Assembly: GCA_040007035.1 (NCBI GenBank)
Contig: JBDTVU010000001.1
Location: 25,854-89,853 of the forward strand
From: CAIWHR01 sp040007035
GTDB taxonomy: Bacteria > Pseudomonadota > Gammaproteobacteria > Burkholderiales > Casimicrobiaceae
DNA length: 64,000 bases
Direction: 5' to 3'
Positions 33,357 to 43,281 of this stretch are shown one piece after another. The notes under the pieces are model-generated. The model was not told the origin of the DNA and ran no database searches. It worked only from the letters and a program-made list of their open reading frames with translations. Made by a program: the position numbers and the translations under genes. The number at the start of each line of letters is the position of its first letter. Position 1 is the first letter of the stretch.

Positions 33357-34214
33357 TCAGGCCGGCGGCGCGGCCAGTTGCTGCCGCAGGCGCGCGATGT
33401 TTTCCTCGATCCGCTGCACGTACGGATTCGGCCCGCCGGGCCAGGGATCCGCGAGGAACGCGTGCAGCCCGCCGAAGTCGCCGTTGATCTTCGGCTGGAC
33501 GTATTCTTCCCAGAACGCCGGCGTGCTGCGCATCAGCTCGTCCGCGCTGCCGAACGCGAACTCGTGCGGCAGCGGCGTGGTGGCGTAGCGCCCGGCTTCC
33601 GCGAATTCCTGGTAGAGCACCGGCAGCTTTTCCACGTAGTCGGCGGCCGCCATCTGGCCGAGCAGGTCGGCCGTCGCGAGCGCGAAGCCGACGAGGCGCT
33701 CGACGTCGCCGCCGAACGGGATCGCCTTCAGGTCGGCGTTGAGGCCGGTGCAGCGGATCATGTTCTGCACGGCCGAGAGCTCGGCGTCCGGAACTCCCTG
33801 GGTGGAGAGGAACTCGCGGGCGAAGTCGGCGCTGCGGCCGACGTGGATCGGCGTGTACTTGGCGCCCGTCCCTTCGGTGTCTGCGCGTCGCTTCAGGTAG
33901 CCGGTGTCGTGGAACAGGATCGCCAGCACGCCCAGCTCGAACCACCTGACGCTCAGAGGCGGCACGGCGCCCGCGGCGTGGCGGCCCCGCAGCAGGCGCG
34001 AGAGGCAGAGCGTCCCCTGCATCGTGTGCTCGAAGTCGTGATAGCGCGCGTCGATCGGCTGGTAGTCGTCCTGCTGCCCGCCGAAGCATCGCGCGGCCCA
34101 CGCGAAGGCGCGCCCCACGAACGTGCGGTCGCCGTCCGGATACAGCGCCGCGTAGATCGAGCGGACCTCGCTCTCGACGGCCTTCGGGTCTCGGGTGTCA
34201 ACGCGATCGCGCAC
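33357..34214 (-). CDS. HD-domain phosphohydrolase-like protein
   Basis: The 285-residue protein has the HD metal site: 'DARYHDFEHTMQG' near residue 57, 'LAILFHDTGYLKR' near 95 and 'IRCTGLNADLKAIP' near 150, followed by 'LVGFALATADLLGQMAAADY'. Such proteins hydrolyse phosphate esters of nucleotides or of second messengers. I start at GTG 34214 because a GGAG lies 7 bases upstream and no further protein-like sequence precedes it. It is convergent with the AI-2E gene. The substrate is unknown. Confidence 0.75.
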   Translation of the reverse strand: MRDRVDTRDPKAVESEVRSIYAALYPDGDRTFVGRAFAWAARCFGGQQDDYQPIDARYHDFEHTMQGTLCLSRLLRGRHAAGAVPPLSVRWFELGVLAILFHDTGYLKRRADTEGTGAKYTPIHVGRSADFAREFLSTQGVPDAELSAVQNMIRCTGLNADLKAIPFGGDVERLVGFALATADLLGQMAAADYVEKLPVLYQEFAEAGRYATTPLPHEFAFGSADELMRSTPAFWEEYVQPKINGDFGGLHAFLADPWPGGPNPYVQRIEENIARLRQQLAAPPA

Positions 34215-34440
34215 GGTGCAACTCCAGCGGGTACTCTCCGCACAACGGTGGCCGGCGCCGATCTTCGTGCCGCCGGATCGGGCCGTCGCTGCCGCGCTGC
34301 ACAAAACCGTGTCCGCGCATATGGTCGACCGTACCACGGCGCCGGGCGCGGTCGCAACGAGAAAGGCGGTCGCTTTTGACGGCGGTATGCATGCGGAGCG
34401 CGCAGGCCGGCGGGCTGCGTTTTGGCGAGGGCGGGCGGCG

Positions 34441-35235
34441 CTACACCGCCACCGGCGCCTTGATCGCGGGGTGGCACTGGTAGCCGACGATCTCGAAATC
34501 CTCGAACCGGTAATCGAACAGCGTCGGCGGCCGCCGGTGGATCGCGAGCCGCGGCGGCGGCAGCGGCGCGCGGCCGAGCTGCGTCTCGACCTGTTCGGCG
34601 TGGTTGTCGTACAGGTGGCAGTCGCCGCCCGTCCAGACGAAATCGCCGACGTCGAGGTCGCACTGCTGCGCGACCATGTGCGTCAGCAGCGCATACGATG
34701 CAATGTTGAACGGCACGCCGAGGAAGATGTCGGCGCTGCGTTGGTAGAGCTGGCAGGACAGCCGCCCGTCGGCGACGTAGAACTGGAAGAACGCGTGGCA
34801 AGGCGGCAGCTTCATCCGCGGAATGTCGCCGACGTTCCACGCCGACACGATCAGCCGGCGCGAGTCCGGGTTCCTGCGGATCTCGGCGACGACGGCGGCG
34901 ATCTGGTCGATGTGGCGCCCGTCCGGCGCCGGCCAGCTCCGCCACTGGTAGCCGTAGACCGGGCCCAGCTCGCCGTTCGCGTCGGCCCACTCGTCCCAGA
35001 TCGTGACGCCGGCCGCCTGCAGCGAGCGGACGTTGGTCTCGCCGCGGAGGAACCACAGCAATTCGTGGATGATCGACTTGGTGTGCACCTTCTTCGTCGT
35101 CAGCAGCGGGAACCCGGCGCCGAGGTCGAAGCGCATCTGGTAACCGAACACCGACCGCGTGCCGGTGCCGGTGCGGTCGGCCTTGCGGTGACCGTGGTCG
35201 CGGACGTGGCGCATGAAGTCGAGATAAGGACGCAT
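34441..35235 (-). CDS. thyA: Thymidylate synthase
   Basis: ThyA (264 residues) methylates dUMP to dTMP with methylene-tetrahydrofolate. It keeps 'KADRTGTGTRSVFGYQMRFD' in the N-terminal loop, 'GFPLLTTKK', 'HELLWFLRG', 'WDEWADANGELGPVYGYQWR', and the nucleophile Cys146 in 'KLPPCHAFFQFYVADGRLSC' with 'QRSADIFLGVPFNIASYALL' behind it. Length equals the E. coli enzyme. The ATG at 35235 is the natural start; the same frame stays open for about 4.7 kb upstream only because it is the shadow of other genes. Confidence 0.98.
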   Translation of the reverse strand: MRPYLDFMRHVRDHGHRKADRTGTGTRSVFGYQMRFDLGAGFPLLTTKKVHTKSIIHELLWFLRGETNVRSLQAAGVTIWDEWADANGELGPVYGYQWRSWPAPDGRHIDQIAAVVAEIRRNPDSRRLIVSAWNVGDIPRMKLPPCHAFFQFYVADGRLSCQLYQRSADIFLGVPFNIASYALLTHMVAQQCDLDVGDFVWTGGDCHLYDNHAEQVETQLGRAPLPPPRLAIHRRPPTLFDYRFEDFEIVGYQCHPAIKAPVAV

Positions 35236-35418
35236 CGGGCGGCGGTCGGCGTGAGAGCGAGAAGCAGGGCAGGGACGGCTGCGACGCGCATTGTAGCGCG
35301 GCGGTTGCCCCGGCCAGCCGCCGGGCGGCACCACACGTGCGGCATTGACGGCGGTGCGCGATTGCGTCGAAGCTTCGTGCTGGTACCGCCGCTCTCGCCT
35401 CGGCCGACCGGAGATTCC

Positions 35419-37302
35419 GTGCACTCGCCCAACCAGTTCGACCTGCTCCGCCAGCGCCGCTTCGCGCCGTTCTTCTGGACCCAGTTCCTCGGCGCCGGCA
35501 ACGACAACGTCTTCAAGAACGCGCTGATCATCTTCGTCGCGTTCCAGGCGGCGAGCCTCACCACGCTCGACCCGAACGCCTTGGTGAACCTCGCCGGCGC
35601 CGTGTTCATCCTGCCGTTCGTGCTGCTGTCGGCGACGTCGGGCCAGCTCGCCGACAAGTACGAGAAGTCGCGGCTGATCCGCCTGATCAAGCTGTTCGAG
35701 ATCGCGATCATGGCGATCGGTCTCGCCGGCTTCTGGCAGCAGAGCCTCGCGCTGCTGTTCGTCGCGCTGGCGCTGATGGGCGTCCACTCGACGCTGTTCG
35801 GCCCGGTCAAGTACGCGATCCTGCCGCAGCAGTTGCGCAACGACGAGCTGGTCGGCGGCAACGGGCTGGTCGAAATGGGGACGTTCGTCGCGATCCTTCT
35901 CGGCACGATTGCCGGCGGCCTGGTCGTCGCCGTCGCGCCCGGCGGGCCGGTGCTGGCGGGTGCGCTGACCATCGCCGTCGCCGTCGCCGGATACGCGGTG
36001 AGCCGCGCGATCCCGCTCACGCCCGCCGTCGATCCGAACCTCGCGATCAACTGGAACCCGTTCACCGAGACCTGGAAGAACGTCCGCTTTGCGCAGGACA
36101 ACCGCGTCGTCTGGCTGTCGATGCTGGGGATTTCGTGGTTCTGGTTCTACGGCGCGACGTTCCTCGCTCAGTTCGCCGGATTCTCCCGCGACGTGCTGGG
36201 CGGGAACGAACAGGTGGTGACGTTCCTGCTGGCGCTGTTCTCGGTCGGCATCGGCATCGGGTCGTTGCTGTGCGAGCGGCTGTCCGGGCGCAAGGTCGAG
36301 CTGGGGCTGGTGCCGTTCGGCTCGATCGGGCTGACGCTGTTCGCAGTAGACCTGTGGTTCGCCAGCAGCGGGCTGCGGGCGTCCTCGCTCGCGGGCCTCG
36401 ACGCGTTCTTCGCCCGGCCGGCGCACTGGCGCGTCGCCGCCGACCTGGTGCTGATCGGCCTGTTCGGCGGCTTCTACATCGTGCCGCTGTACGCGCTGAT
36501 CCAGGAACGGTCGGCGCCGTCGCACCGGTCGCGGATCATCGCCGCGAACAACATCCTCAACGCGCTGTTCATGGTCGCCTCGGCCGGCATCGCGATCGGG
36601 CTGCTGAAGGCGGGGTTGTCGATTCCCGATCTGTTCCTCGTCACCGCGATCATGAACGCGGCGGTGGCGCTGTTCGTGTACGGGCTGGTGCCCGAGTTCC
36701 TGATGCGCTTCCTCGCGTGGCTGCTGATCCACACGTTCTACCGCGTCGACAAGGAAGGGCTTGACCACATTCCGGACGAGGGGCCCTGCATCGTCGTCTG
36801 CAACCACGTGAGCTTCGTCGACGCGATCGTCATCGCGGCGTCGGTGCGGCGCCCGATCCGCTTCGTGATGGACCACCGGATCTTCCGGATTCCACTGCTG
36901 TCGTTCATCTTCCGGACGATGCGGACGATTCCGATCGCGCCGGCGAAGGAGGATGCATCGATGAAGGACCGCGCGTTCGCTGCGGCCGCGCAGGCGCTCG
37001 CCGACGGCGAGATCGTCGGCATCTTCCCGGAGGGCAAGCTGACCGACAGCGGCGAGCTGAACCCGTTCCGCCCCGGCGTCCAGCAGATGATCGCGACGAC
37101 GCCGGTGCCCGTGGTGCCGATGGCGCTGCGCGGGCTGTGGGGCAGCTTCTTCAGCCGTTCGTGCGAGGGCAAGGCGTTCCGCCGGCTGCGCGGCGTCTTC
37201 TCGCGGATCGCGCTCGCCGTCGCGCCGCCGGTGCCGCCGGAGCAGGTGACGCTCGAAGGCCTGCAGGCGGCGGTGCTCGCGTTGCGCGGCGACCGGCGCT
37301 GA
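35419..37302 (+). CDS. MFS transporter fused to 1-acylglycerol-phosphate acyltransferase
   Basis: This 627-residue inner-membrane protein joins an LplT-like transporter (about 1-420, 12 helices; 'FWTQFLGAGNDNVFKNALIIF' in the first helix, 'GPVKYAILPQQL') to a PlsC-type acyltransferase (about 430-610). The acyltransferase has 'CNHVSFVDAI' (the HX4D motif), 'FPEGKLTDSGELNPF' and 'PVVPMALRG'. By analogy to LplT and Aas it probably flips lysophospholipids inward and re-acylates them. The ligase domain that ends full Aas fusions is absent. GTG at 35419 is chosen for the GGAG 5 bases upstream. Confidence 0.88.
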   Translation: MHSPNQFDLLRQRRFAPFFWTQFLGAGNDNVFKNALIIFVAFQAASLTTLDPNALVNLAGAVFILPFVLLSATSGQLADKYEKSRLIRLIKLFEIAIMAIGLAGFWQQSLALLFVALALMGVHSTLFGPVKYAILPQQLRNDELVGGNGLVEMGTFVAILLGTIAGGLVVAVAPGGPVLAGALTIAVAVAGYAVSRAIPLTPAVDPNLAINWNPFTETWKNVRFAQDNRVVWLSMLGISWFWFYGATFLAQFAGFSRDVLGGNEQVVTFLLALFSVGIGIGSLLCERLSGRKVELGLVPFGSIGLTLFAVDLWFASSGLRASSLAGLDAFFARPAHWRVAADLVLIGLFGGFYIVPLYALIQERSAPSHRSRIIAANNILNALFMVASAGIAIGLLKAGLSIPDLFLVTAIMNAAVALFVYGLVPEFLMRFLAWLLIHTFYRVDKEGLDHIPDEGPCIVVCNHVSFVDAIVIAASVRRPIRFVMDHRIFRIPLLSFIFRTMRTIPIAPAKEDASMKDRAFAAAAQALADGEIVGIFPEGKLTDSGELNPFRPGVQQMIATTPVPVVPMALRGLWGSFFSRSCEGKAFRRLRGVFSRIALAVAPPVPPEQVTLEGLQAAVLALRGDRR

Positions 37303-37329
37303 GCGGACGGCGCGGACAGGGAGACGGCG

Positions 37330-40266
37330 ATGTGGGCATTGATCGGATTGTTCGTCGGCGTGGCCGCCGGCCATTACTTCGGCGGCGAGTGGGGCGCGGT
37401 GCTCGGCGGGCTCGCGGGATTCCTCGTCGGCGCCGTCGCTTCGGGCAACCGGTCGCGCGCGGCGTACCGCAAGCCCGCCGGCGGACAGTCGTGGACGCCG
37501 ATTGCGCCGGCGATGCGCGCCGACGCGGGATTGCCCGCGGAGCGCGCGTTGCGCGAGCGCGTCGCGGCGCTCGAAGCGCGGGTCGCGGCACTGGAGCGCG
37601 GCGAGGCGCCGGCCCACGGCGCCGCTGCGCTGCAGATCGGCACGGCACCGCCATCGCCCGGAGAAAGCGAGGCGACGGCGCCGCCGCGTGAGATCGCGCC
37701 GGCCTGGAGGCAGGCGGTGGACGGCACGCTGCAGCCGGAATCGACGGCAGCGGTGTCCGCAACCACCGACGTGCAGGCGGCACCGCTGCCGGCGTCCGTC
37801 GAGGAGACGGCACCGGCCGCGCAGTGGGCCACTGCCGGGGCCACCGCCGAAGCCACGACCGGGCCTGCGATCGCGGACTCGCAGGCGTCCCCCGCGCCCG
37901 CGTACGGCGTGCCGCCACCGAATCCGCTGTGGGCATGGTTCACCGGCGGCAATGCGCTGACGCGAATCGGCGTCGTCGTGCTGTTCTTCGGCGTTGCGTT
38001 CCTGCTTCGCTATCTCGTCGAGCACTACACGATCCCGATCGAATGGAAGCTGGCCGGCGTCGCCGCGGTCGGCATCGCGCTCATCGGGATCGGCCTCGCC
38101 ACGGCCGGTTCGCGGCCCGCGTACGGGCGGGCACTCGAGGGCGCCGGTGCGGGCATCCTCTACCTCACCGCTTTTGCCGCATTCCACCTCTATCACGTGC
38201 TGCCGGCGACACCGTCGATCGCGCTGCTGGTCGCGATCTCGGCGCTGACGGTGGGGCTCGCCATCCGCGGCGATTCGCAGCCGCTGGCGGCGCTGGCGGT
38301 CGCCGGCGGCTTCCTCGCGCCGATGCTGGTCGGCGAAGGCGGCAGTCCGGCGCCGCTGTTCGGCTGGTTCGCCGTGCTGAACGCGGCGATCTTCGCGCTG
38401 ACGTGGGTGCGCGCGTGGCGCGCGCTCAACGTGCTGGGCTTCGTGTTCACCTTCGTGCTCGGCATCGCCTGGGGCCACCAGTATTACGCGCCGGCGCACT
38501 ATGCAGTCGTCCAGCCGTTCCTCATCGTGTTCTTCGTCTTCTACGTCGCCATCGCGATCATCTACGCGCGGCGCGGGCCGCTGGTGGCGAAGGATCCCGT
38601 CGATGCGCTGCTGGTGTTCGGCGTCCCGCTGGTCGGGTTCGCGCTGCAGGCGGCGCTGGTCCGCGACGAGCGCTACGGCGCCGCGTGGAGCGCGCTGGTG
38701 CTGGCGCTCGTCTACGGCGCGCTGTTCGGCGCGCTGAGGAAGCGGACGGCGCCCGGGTTCGGCCTGCTCGCCCGCGCGTTCCTCGCGCTCGCCGTGATCT
38801 TCGCGACGATCGCCGTGCCGCTGGCGTTCGACGAGCGCACCACCGCTGCGCTGTGGGCGGTCGAGGGGGCGGGCGTCTACTGGATCGGGAAGGAACAGCG
38901 CTCGCTCCTCGCGCGTGCGTTTGCGCTGGCCGTCGAGCTCGCCGCCGGCATCGTCTTCGTCGTCTCGGGCACGGGCAGCGACGGCGACCGCCTGTTCGCG
39001 AACGCGTTCTTCTCCGGCGCGCTGCTGATCGCGCTGTCCGGGCTGGCGACGGCGTTCTTCGCCGACCGCGCGCGCGACGACCTCGCCGACGTCGAGCGCG
39101 GGCTCGTGCCGCTCGTCTTCGCGTGGGGCATTGCATGGTGGCTCGGCGCCGGCGGCTTCGAGTTCACCCGGCAGCTTCCGCGCGGCGAGGCCGCGCACGC
39201 GACGCTGGCGTGGGCTGCCGCGGGCGTCGCGCTCGCGCTGGCGCTGCGTAGACGGATGGGCTGGCCACGCCTCGCTGCCGCCGGCATCGCGTTGTTGCCG
39301 ACGCTGGCGTACGCCGCGTTCGGCGATTTCGAGCGCGAGCGGACGACGCTGACGACGTGGGGCTGGCTCGTCTTCCCGGTCGCGTGGATCGTCCATTGGC
39401 GGGTGCTGCGCGCCGCCGAGTCGCTGCGCTTCGTCGACGCCGCTTCCGGCGCTGCCGCGGCCGCGCAGGGGGGCGCGGCCGGATTCCTCCGCGTCGTCCA
39501 CGCGGTGTCGGCGTTCGCGCTGACCGCGCAGGTGGCGTGGGAAGCGAGCGAGTGGGTCGGCCGCTACACGCCGGCCCACACGGTGTGGGTCGCGTGCGCT
39601 GCTGCGCTGCCGGCGATCGTCTGCGTCGCGGCGACGGCGCGGCTGCGGCTCGCCGCGCGCTGGCCGTTTGCCGACTACGGCGACGCGTACGCGGTCGGCG
39701 CCGGAACGCCCGTCGCGGCGCTGCTCGCGCTGTGGTTCGTCGCCGTCAACCTGCTGGCGCCCGGCGACGCCGCGCCGCTGCCATATGCGCCGCTCGCCAA
39801 TCCGCTCGACGTCACGCTCGCGCTTGCGCTGGCGGCGCTCTTCTACTGGGCGGTGCGGGCTTCGACGATGTCGGAGCGCGCGCGCTACGGCTTTCTCGGC
39901 GCGCTGCTGTTCATGGCGCTGAACGGGCTGGTGCTGCGGACGGCGCACCACTGGGACGACATCCCGTGGCGGCTGTCGTCGCTGCTGTCGTCGAAGCCGC
40001 TGCTGGCGGCGTTGACGCTGACGTGGACCGCGACCGCGCTGCCGCTGATGTTCGTCGCGACGAAGCGGCGGCTGCGCCCGCTGTGGATGGTCGGCGCTGC
40101 GCTGCTCGCCGTCGTTGTCGGCAAGCTGTTCCTGGTCGACCTCGGCGCGCTGTCGGGGCTACCGCGCGTCGTCGCGTTCCTCGGCGTAGGCGCGCTGCTG
40201 CTCGCGATCGGCTGGCTGTCGCCGCTGCCGCCCGCGGCGCGCGCGAATGCCGTGAAAGACGGCTAG
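37330..40266 (+). CDS. DUF2339 large polytopic membrane protein
   Basis: The 978-residue protein starts with a Gly/Ala-rich helix ('LIGLFVGVAAGHYFGGEWG'), then a soluble Ala/Pro-rich linker (about 60-195) with a short coiled coil 'RERVAALEARVAALERGE', followed by about 25 hydrophobic helices to the end. This layout fits DUF2339, inner-membrane proteins of unknown role. It lies 27 bases after the acyltransferase fusion on the same strand with GGGAGACGG as Shine-Dalgarno, so the two are probably co-transcribed, which hints at a lipid or envelope function. Confidence 0.88.
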   Translation: MWALIGLFVGVAAGHYFGGEWGAVLGGLAGFLVGAVASGNRSRAAYRKPAGGQSWTPIAPAMRADAGLPAERALRERVAALEARVAALERGEAPAHGAAALQIGTAPPSPGESEATAPPREIAPAWRQAVDGTLQPESTAAVSATTDVQAAPLPASVEETAPAAQWATAGATAEATTGPAIADSQASPAPAYGVPPPNPLWAWFTGGNALTRIGVVVLFFGVAFLLRYLVEHYTIPIEWKLAGVAAVGIALIGIGLATAGSRPAYGRALEGAGAGILYLTAFAAFHLYHVLPATPSIALLVAISALTVGLAIRGDSQPLAALAVAGGFLAPMLVGEGGSPAPLFGWFAVLNAAIFALTWVRAWRALNVLGFVFTFVLGIAWGHQYYAPAHYAVVQPFLIVFFVFYVAIAIIYARRGPLVAKDPVDALLVFGVPLVGFALQAALVRDERYGAAWSALVLALVYGALFGALRKRTAPGFGLLARAFLALAVIFATIAVPLAFDERTTAALWAVEGAGVYWIGKEQRSLLARAFALAVELAAGIVFVVSGTGSDGDRLFANAFFSGALLIALSGLATAFFADRARDDLADVERGLVPLVFAWGIAWWLGAGGFEFTRQLPRGEAAHATLAWAAAGVALALALRRRMGWPRLAAAGIALLPTLAYAAFGDFERERTTLTTWGWLVFPVAWIVHWRVLRAAESLRFVDAASGAAAAAQGGAAGFLRVVHAVSAFALTAQVAWEASEWVGRYTPAHTVWVACAAALPAIVCVAATARLRLAARWPFADYGDAYAVGAGTPVAALLALWFVAVNLLAPGDAAPLPYAPLANPLDVTLALALAALFYWAVRASTMSERARYGFLGALLFMALNGLVLRTAHHWDDIPWRLSSLLSSKPLLAALTLTWTATALPLMFVATKRRLRPLWMVGAALLAVVVGKLFLVDLGALSGLPRVVAFLGVGALLLAIGWLSPLPPAARANAVKDG

Positions 40267-40386
40267 CTGGAGCGTCCGCGCGTCGATCCGGGGCGCGGCC
40301 GCGCCGCGGGAGCGCCGCGTCGCTGTGCTACACTCGACCGCGGTCATTTTCGCAAGATCATCCTCGCAAACTCCCGCGCGCATACG

Positions 40387-41550
40387 ATGTCCGGCAACAC
40401 GATCGGCACGCTCTACTGCGTCACGTCGTTCGGCGAATCGCACGGCCCGGCGATCGGCTGCGTCGTCGACGGCTGTCCGCCCGGGCTCGCCCTCGCGACG
40501 GCCGACATTCAGCAGGAGCTCGACCGCCGCAAGCCCGGCACGTCGCGTCACGTGACGCAGCGGCGCGAGCCGGACAAGGTCGAGATTCTCTCCGGCGTGT
40601 TCGAGGGCCGCACCACCGGCACGCCGATTGCGCTCTTGATCCGCAACCAGGACGCGCGCAGCAACGACTACTCGAACATCGCCGCGACGTTCCGCCCGGG
40701 CCACGCCGATTACGTGTACTGGCAGAAATACGGCGTGCGCGACCATCGCGGCGGCGGCCGCTCGTCGGCGCGCGAGACGGCGGTGCGCGTCGCCGCCGGC
40801 GCGATCGCGAAGAAGTGGCTTGCCAAGCGCTACGGCGTCACGATCCGCGGCCACCTGGTGCAGCTCGGCCCGACGGTCGTTCCGTTCGAGGGCTGGCGGC
40901 ACGTCGACGCGAATCCGTTCTTCGTCGCCAACGCGACCGTGGTGCCGGAACTCGAGACGTTCATGGATCGGCTGCGCAAGTCGGGCGACTCGTGCGGCGC
41001 GAAGATCGCCGTCGTCGCCAGCGGCGTGCCGGTGGGCTGGGGCGAGCCGGTGTACGGCCGGCTCGACGCCGACGTCGCGCACGCGATGATGGGCATCAAC
41101 GCGGTCAAGGGTGTCGAGATCGGCGCCGGCTTCGCCAGCGTCGCGCAGTCGGGCACGACGCATTCCGACGAGATGACGCCGCAGGGCTTCCTGTCGAACC
41201 ACGCCGGCGGCATCCTCGGCGGCATCTCGACCGGCCAGGACGTGGTGGTGACGATCGCGGTGAAGCCGACATCGTCGATCCGCCTCGACCGCCGCTCGAT
41301 CGACAAGGAAGGCAACCCGGTGGTCGTCAACACGCACGGCCGCCACGATCCCTGCGTCGGCATCCGCGCGACGCCGATCGCCGAGGCAATGCTGGCCATC
41401 GTGCTGATGGACCACGCGCTGCGCCACCGCGCGCAGAACGCCGACGTCGTCACGTCGACGCCGAAGATCGGCGCGATCGCGCCGGCGGATGTCGTCCTCC
41501 GCTCGCAGCGCGCCGCCGCCGTCGACGATCCGGATCCGGACGAGGCGTAG
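40387..41550 (+). CDS. aroC: Chorismate synthase
   Basis: AroC (387 residues) makes chorismate from EPSP with reduced FMN, the last shared step of aromatic amino acid synthesis. It has the signatures 'GESHGPAIGCVVDGCPPG', 'FRPGHADYVYWQKYGVRDHRGGGRSSARETA' in two parts with the active-site His and Arg, and 'HDPCVGIRATPIAEAMLAIVL' near the end. The C-terminus carries about 20 extra acidic residues. It stands alone, 120 bases after the DUF2339 gene. Confidence 0.97.
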   Translation: MSGNTIGTLYCVTSFGESHGPAIGCVVDGCPPGLALATADIQQELDRRKPGTSRHVTQRREPDKVEILSGVFEGRTTGTPIALLIRNQDARSNDYSNIAATFRPGHADYVYWQKYGVRDHRGGGRSSARETAVRVAAGAIAKKWLAKRYGVTIRGHLVQLGPTVVPFEGWRHVDANPFFVANATVVPELETFMDRLRKSGDSCGAKIAVVASGVPVGWGEPVYGRLDADVAHAMMGINAVKGVEIGAGFASVAQSGTTHSDEMTPQGFLSNHAGGILGGISTGQDVVVTIAVKPTSSIRLDRRSIDKEGNPVVVNTHGRHDPCVGIRATPIAEAMLAIVLMDHALRHRAQNADVVTSTPKIGAIAPADVVLRSQRAAAVDDPDPDEA

Positions 41551-41635
41551 GCGGCGGGATCGGGCGCGCCGGACCGGCGGGCATTTGCGGTCGAGCGCGA
41601 GCAGCCGTGCGCTCGCGGCAACCGGCGCCGTTCGG

Positions 41636-43024
41636 CTATTCGCGCCGCGTGATGCGGGCGCCGGCGCTGCCGCGCGCGAAGCCGATCGTCACTTGGTCGC
41701 CGGGCGACACGCGCGCCGCGTCGACGACGATCGTCCCGTCTTCGGCGCTCACGATCGCGTAGCCGCGCTCCAGCACCGCACGTGGATCGAGGTGACCGAG
41801 GCTCTGCTCCAGCGCAGCGACGCGGGTCGTGGCGCGCCCGAGCGTCACCGTCGCCGTCCGCCGCCAGCCGTCGGCGAGCGCGGCGACGCGCGCCGTTTGC
41901 GGCAGCGGCGCCGCGACCCGCAACGCGAAGCGATGGCCGAGTCCGGCGACGTCCGACCGCATTCCGGCGAGGACGCCGGCAAAGGCGCGTCGCAGCCGGC
42001 CGGCGAGCAGTCCGGCGTCGCGCGATTGCTGCGCCAGCTTTGCTGCCGGATGGACGAGCCGGCGCGCGGCGCCATCGACGCGCTGCATCCGCGCTTCAAG
42101 CGTGCGCTGCGCGGTGCGCCGCCAGCGATCGACGAGTGCGGCCAGTTGCCGTTCGACGTCGGCGCGATCGGGCGTCACCATCGCGGCTGCACCGGTCGGC
42201 GTCGGCGCGCGGACGTCGGCGACGAAATCGCAGATCGTGAAATCGGTCTCGTGGCCGACGCCGGACACCACCGGCAGCGTCGACTCGAACACTGCCTGCG
42301 CCACCGCTTCCTCGTTGAACGCCCACAGGTCCTCGACCGATCCGCCGCCGCGGCAGACGAGCAGCAATTCGACTTCGGCGCGGGCGTTGGCGAGGCGGAT
42401 CGCCTGCGCGATCTCGGCGGCGGCGCCGTCGCCCTGCACCCGCGTCGGATACAGGATGACGGCGAGCGCAGGCCAGCGGCGCGCGAGTGTGGTCAGCACA
42501 TCGGCGAACGCCGCGGCACGGGGAGAGGTGACGATGCCGATCGCGCGCGGGTAAGGCGGCAGCGGCCGCTTGCGCGCCGGCTCGAACCAACCCTGCGCTT
42601 CGAGGCGCGCCTTCAACCGCGCGAAGCGCTCGTACAGCGCACCGACTCCCGCGAGCCGCACCGCGTCGACGTTGAGCTGGAACTCGCCGCGCGCCTCGTA
42701 GACGGTGGCCGTCGCCCGTACTTCGACCGCCAACCCGTCCTTGAGCGTGAAGCCGGCGAACTGTGCCTTGTTGCGGAAGAACGCGCAGCGCACCTGCGCC
42801 TGCGCATCCTTGAGGTTGAAATAGCAGTGGCCCGACGCCGCGCGGGTGAAGTTCGAGATTTCGCCGGCGACCCAGACCAGCCCGAGGTGCCGTTCGAGCA
42901 GCAGCCGGGCGGAGCTCACCAGCAACCCGACCGGCAGGACCGGCGGCTGACGCGGTCCGCCGTCGACCGGCGGACGGCTCGTCGGACCGGGATCGTCGAA
43001 GTGAGCGCTTGCGTCGCCGGTCAT
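41636..43024 (-). CDS. xseA: Exodeoxyribonuclease VII large subunit
   Basis: XseA (462 residues) with XseB forms an ATP-independent single-strand DNA nuclease. It starts with an OB fold (about 30-130: 'GLVWVAGEISNFTRAASGHCYFNLKD'-type, read in pieces), 'RAIGIVTSPRAAAFADVL', 'VCRGGGSVEDLWAFNEEAVA' and 'VSGVGHETDFTICDFVADVRAPTPTGAA' in two parts, then a coiled coil and a short C-terminal domain. ATG at 43024 is preceded by GGCTCGACCTGCG, a weak Shine-Dalgarno. xseB is not nearby. Confidence 0.96.
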   Translation of the reverse strand: MTGDASAHFDDPGPTSRPPVDGGPRQPPVLPVGLLVSSARLLLERHLGLVWVAGEISNFTRAASGHCYFNLKDAQAQVRCAFFRNKAQFAGFTLKDGLAVEVRATATVYEARGEFQLNVDAVRLAGVGALYERFARLKARLEAQGWFEPARKRPLPPYPRAIGIVTSPRAAAFADVLTTLARRWPALAVILYPTRVQGDGAAAEIAQAIRLANARAEVELLLVCRGGGSVEDLWAFNEEAVAQAVFESTLPVVSGVGHETDFTICDFVADVRAPTPTGAAAMVTPDRADVERQLAALVDRWRRTAQRTLEARMQRVDGAARRLVHPAAKLAQQSRDAGLLAGRLRRAFAGVLAGMRSDVAGLGHRFALRVAAPLPQTARVAALADGWRRTATVTLGRATTRVAALEQSLGHLDPRAVLERGYAIVSAEDGTIVVDAARVSPGDQVTIGFARGSAGARITRRE

Positions 43025-43281
43025 CGCAGGTCGAGCCGATCGTGGTTGGACAATGCAATCGTGGTGCAAGCGTTGTCCTGGACGAAAATTCGTGAATCCA
43101 CCGTCATGTTGTTGTCATTGTGCGGCCCGGGCAGGCCCGGTGGGGCGATTGTGACGCCCCCGAAGCCAACATCCAAGCCATTGATCCGGTTGATGAAAAA
43201 GTCGGTGTGAAATTGGGCAGAGCAACGATTTTGCCGGCCCCGCCACCACTTAGCGACCGAATGTACAAGATATGCACACTA

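Noticed and set aside
35236..39951. A minus-strand frame of 1836 codons running through thyA and far upstream
   Set aside because: Only the last 264 codons are thyA. The rest is Arg/Gln/Asp-rich, has no known domain, and lies antisense to the acyltransferase fusion and DUF2339 genes. Long open antisense frames are expected in such GC-rich DNA.
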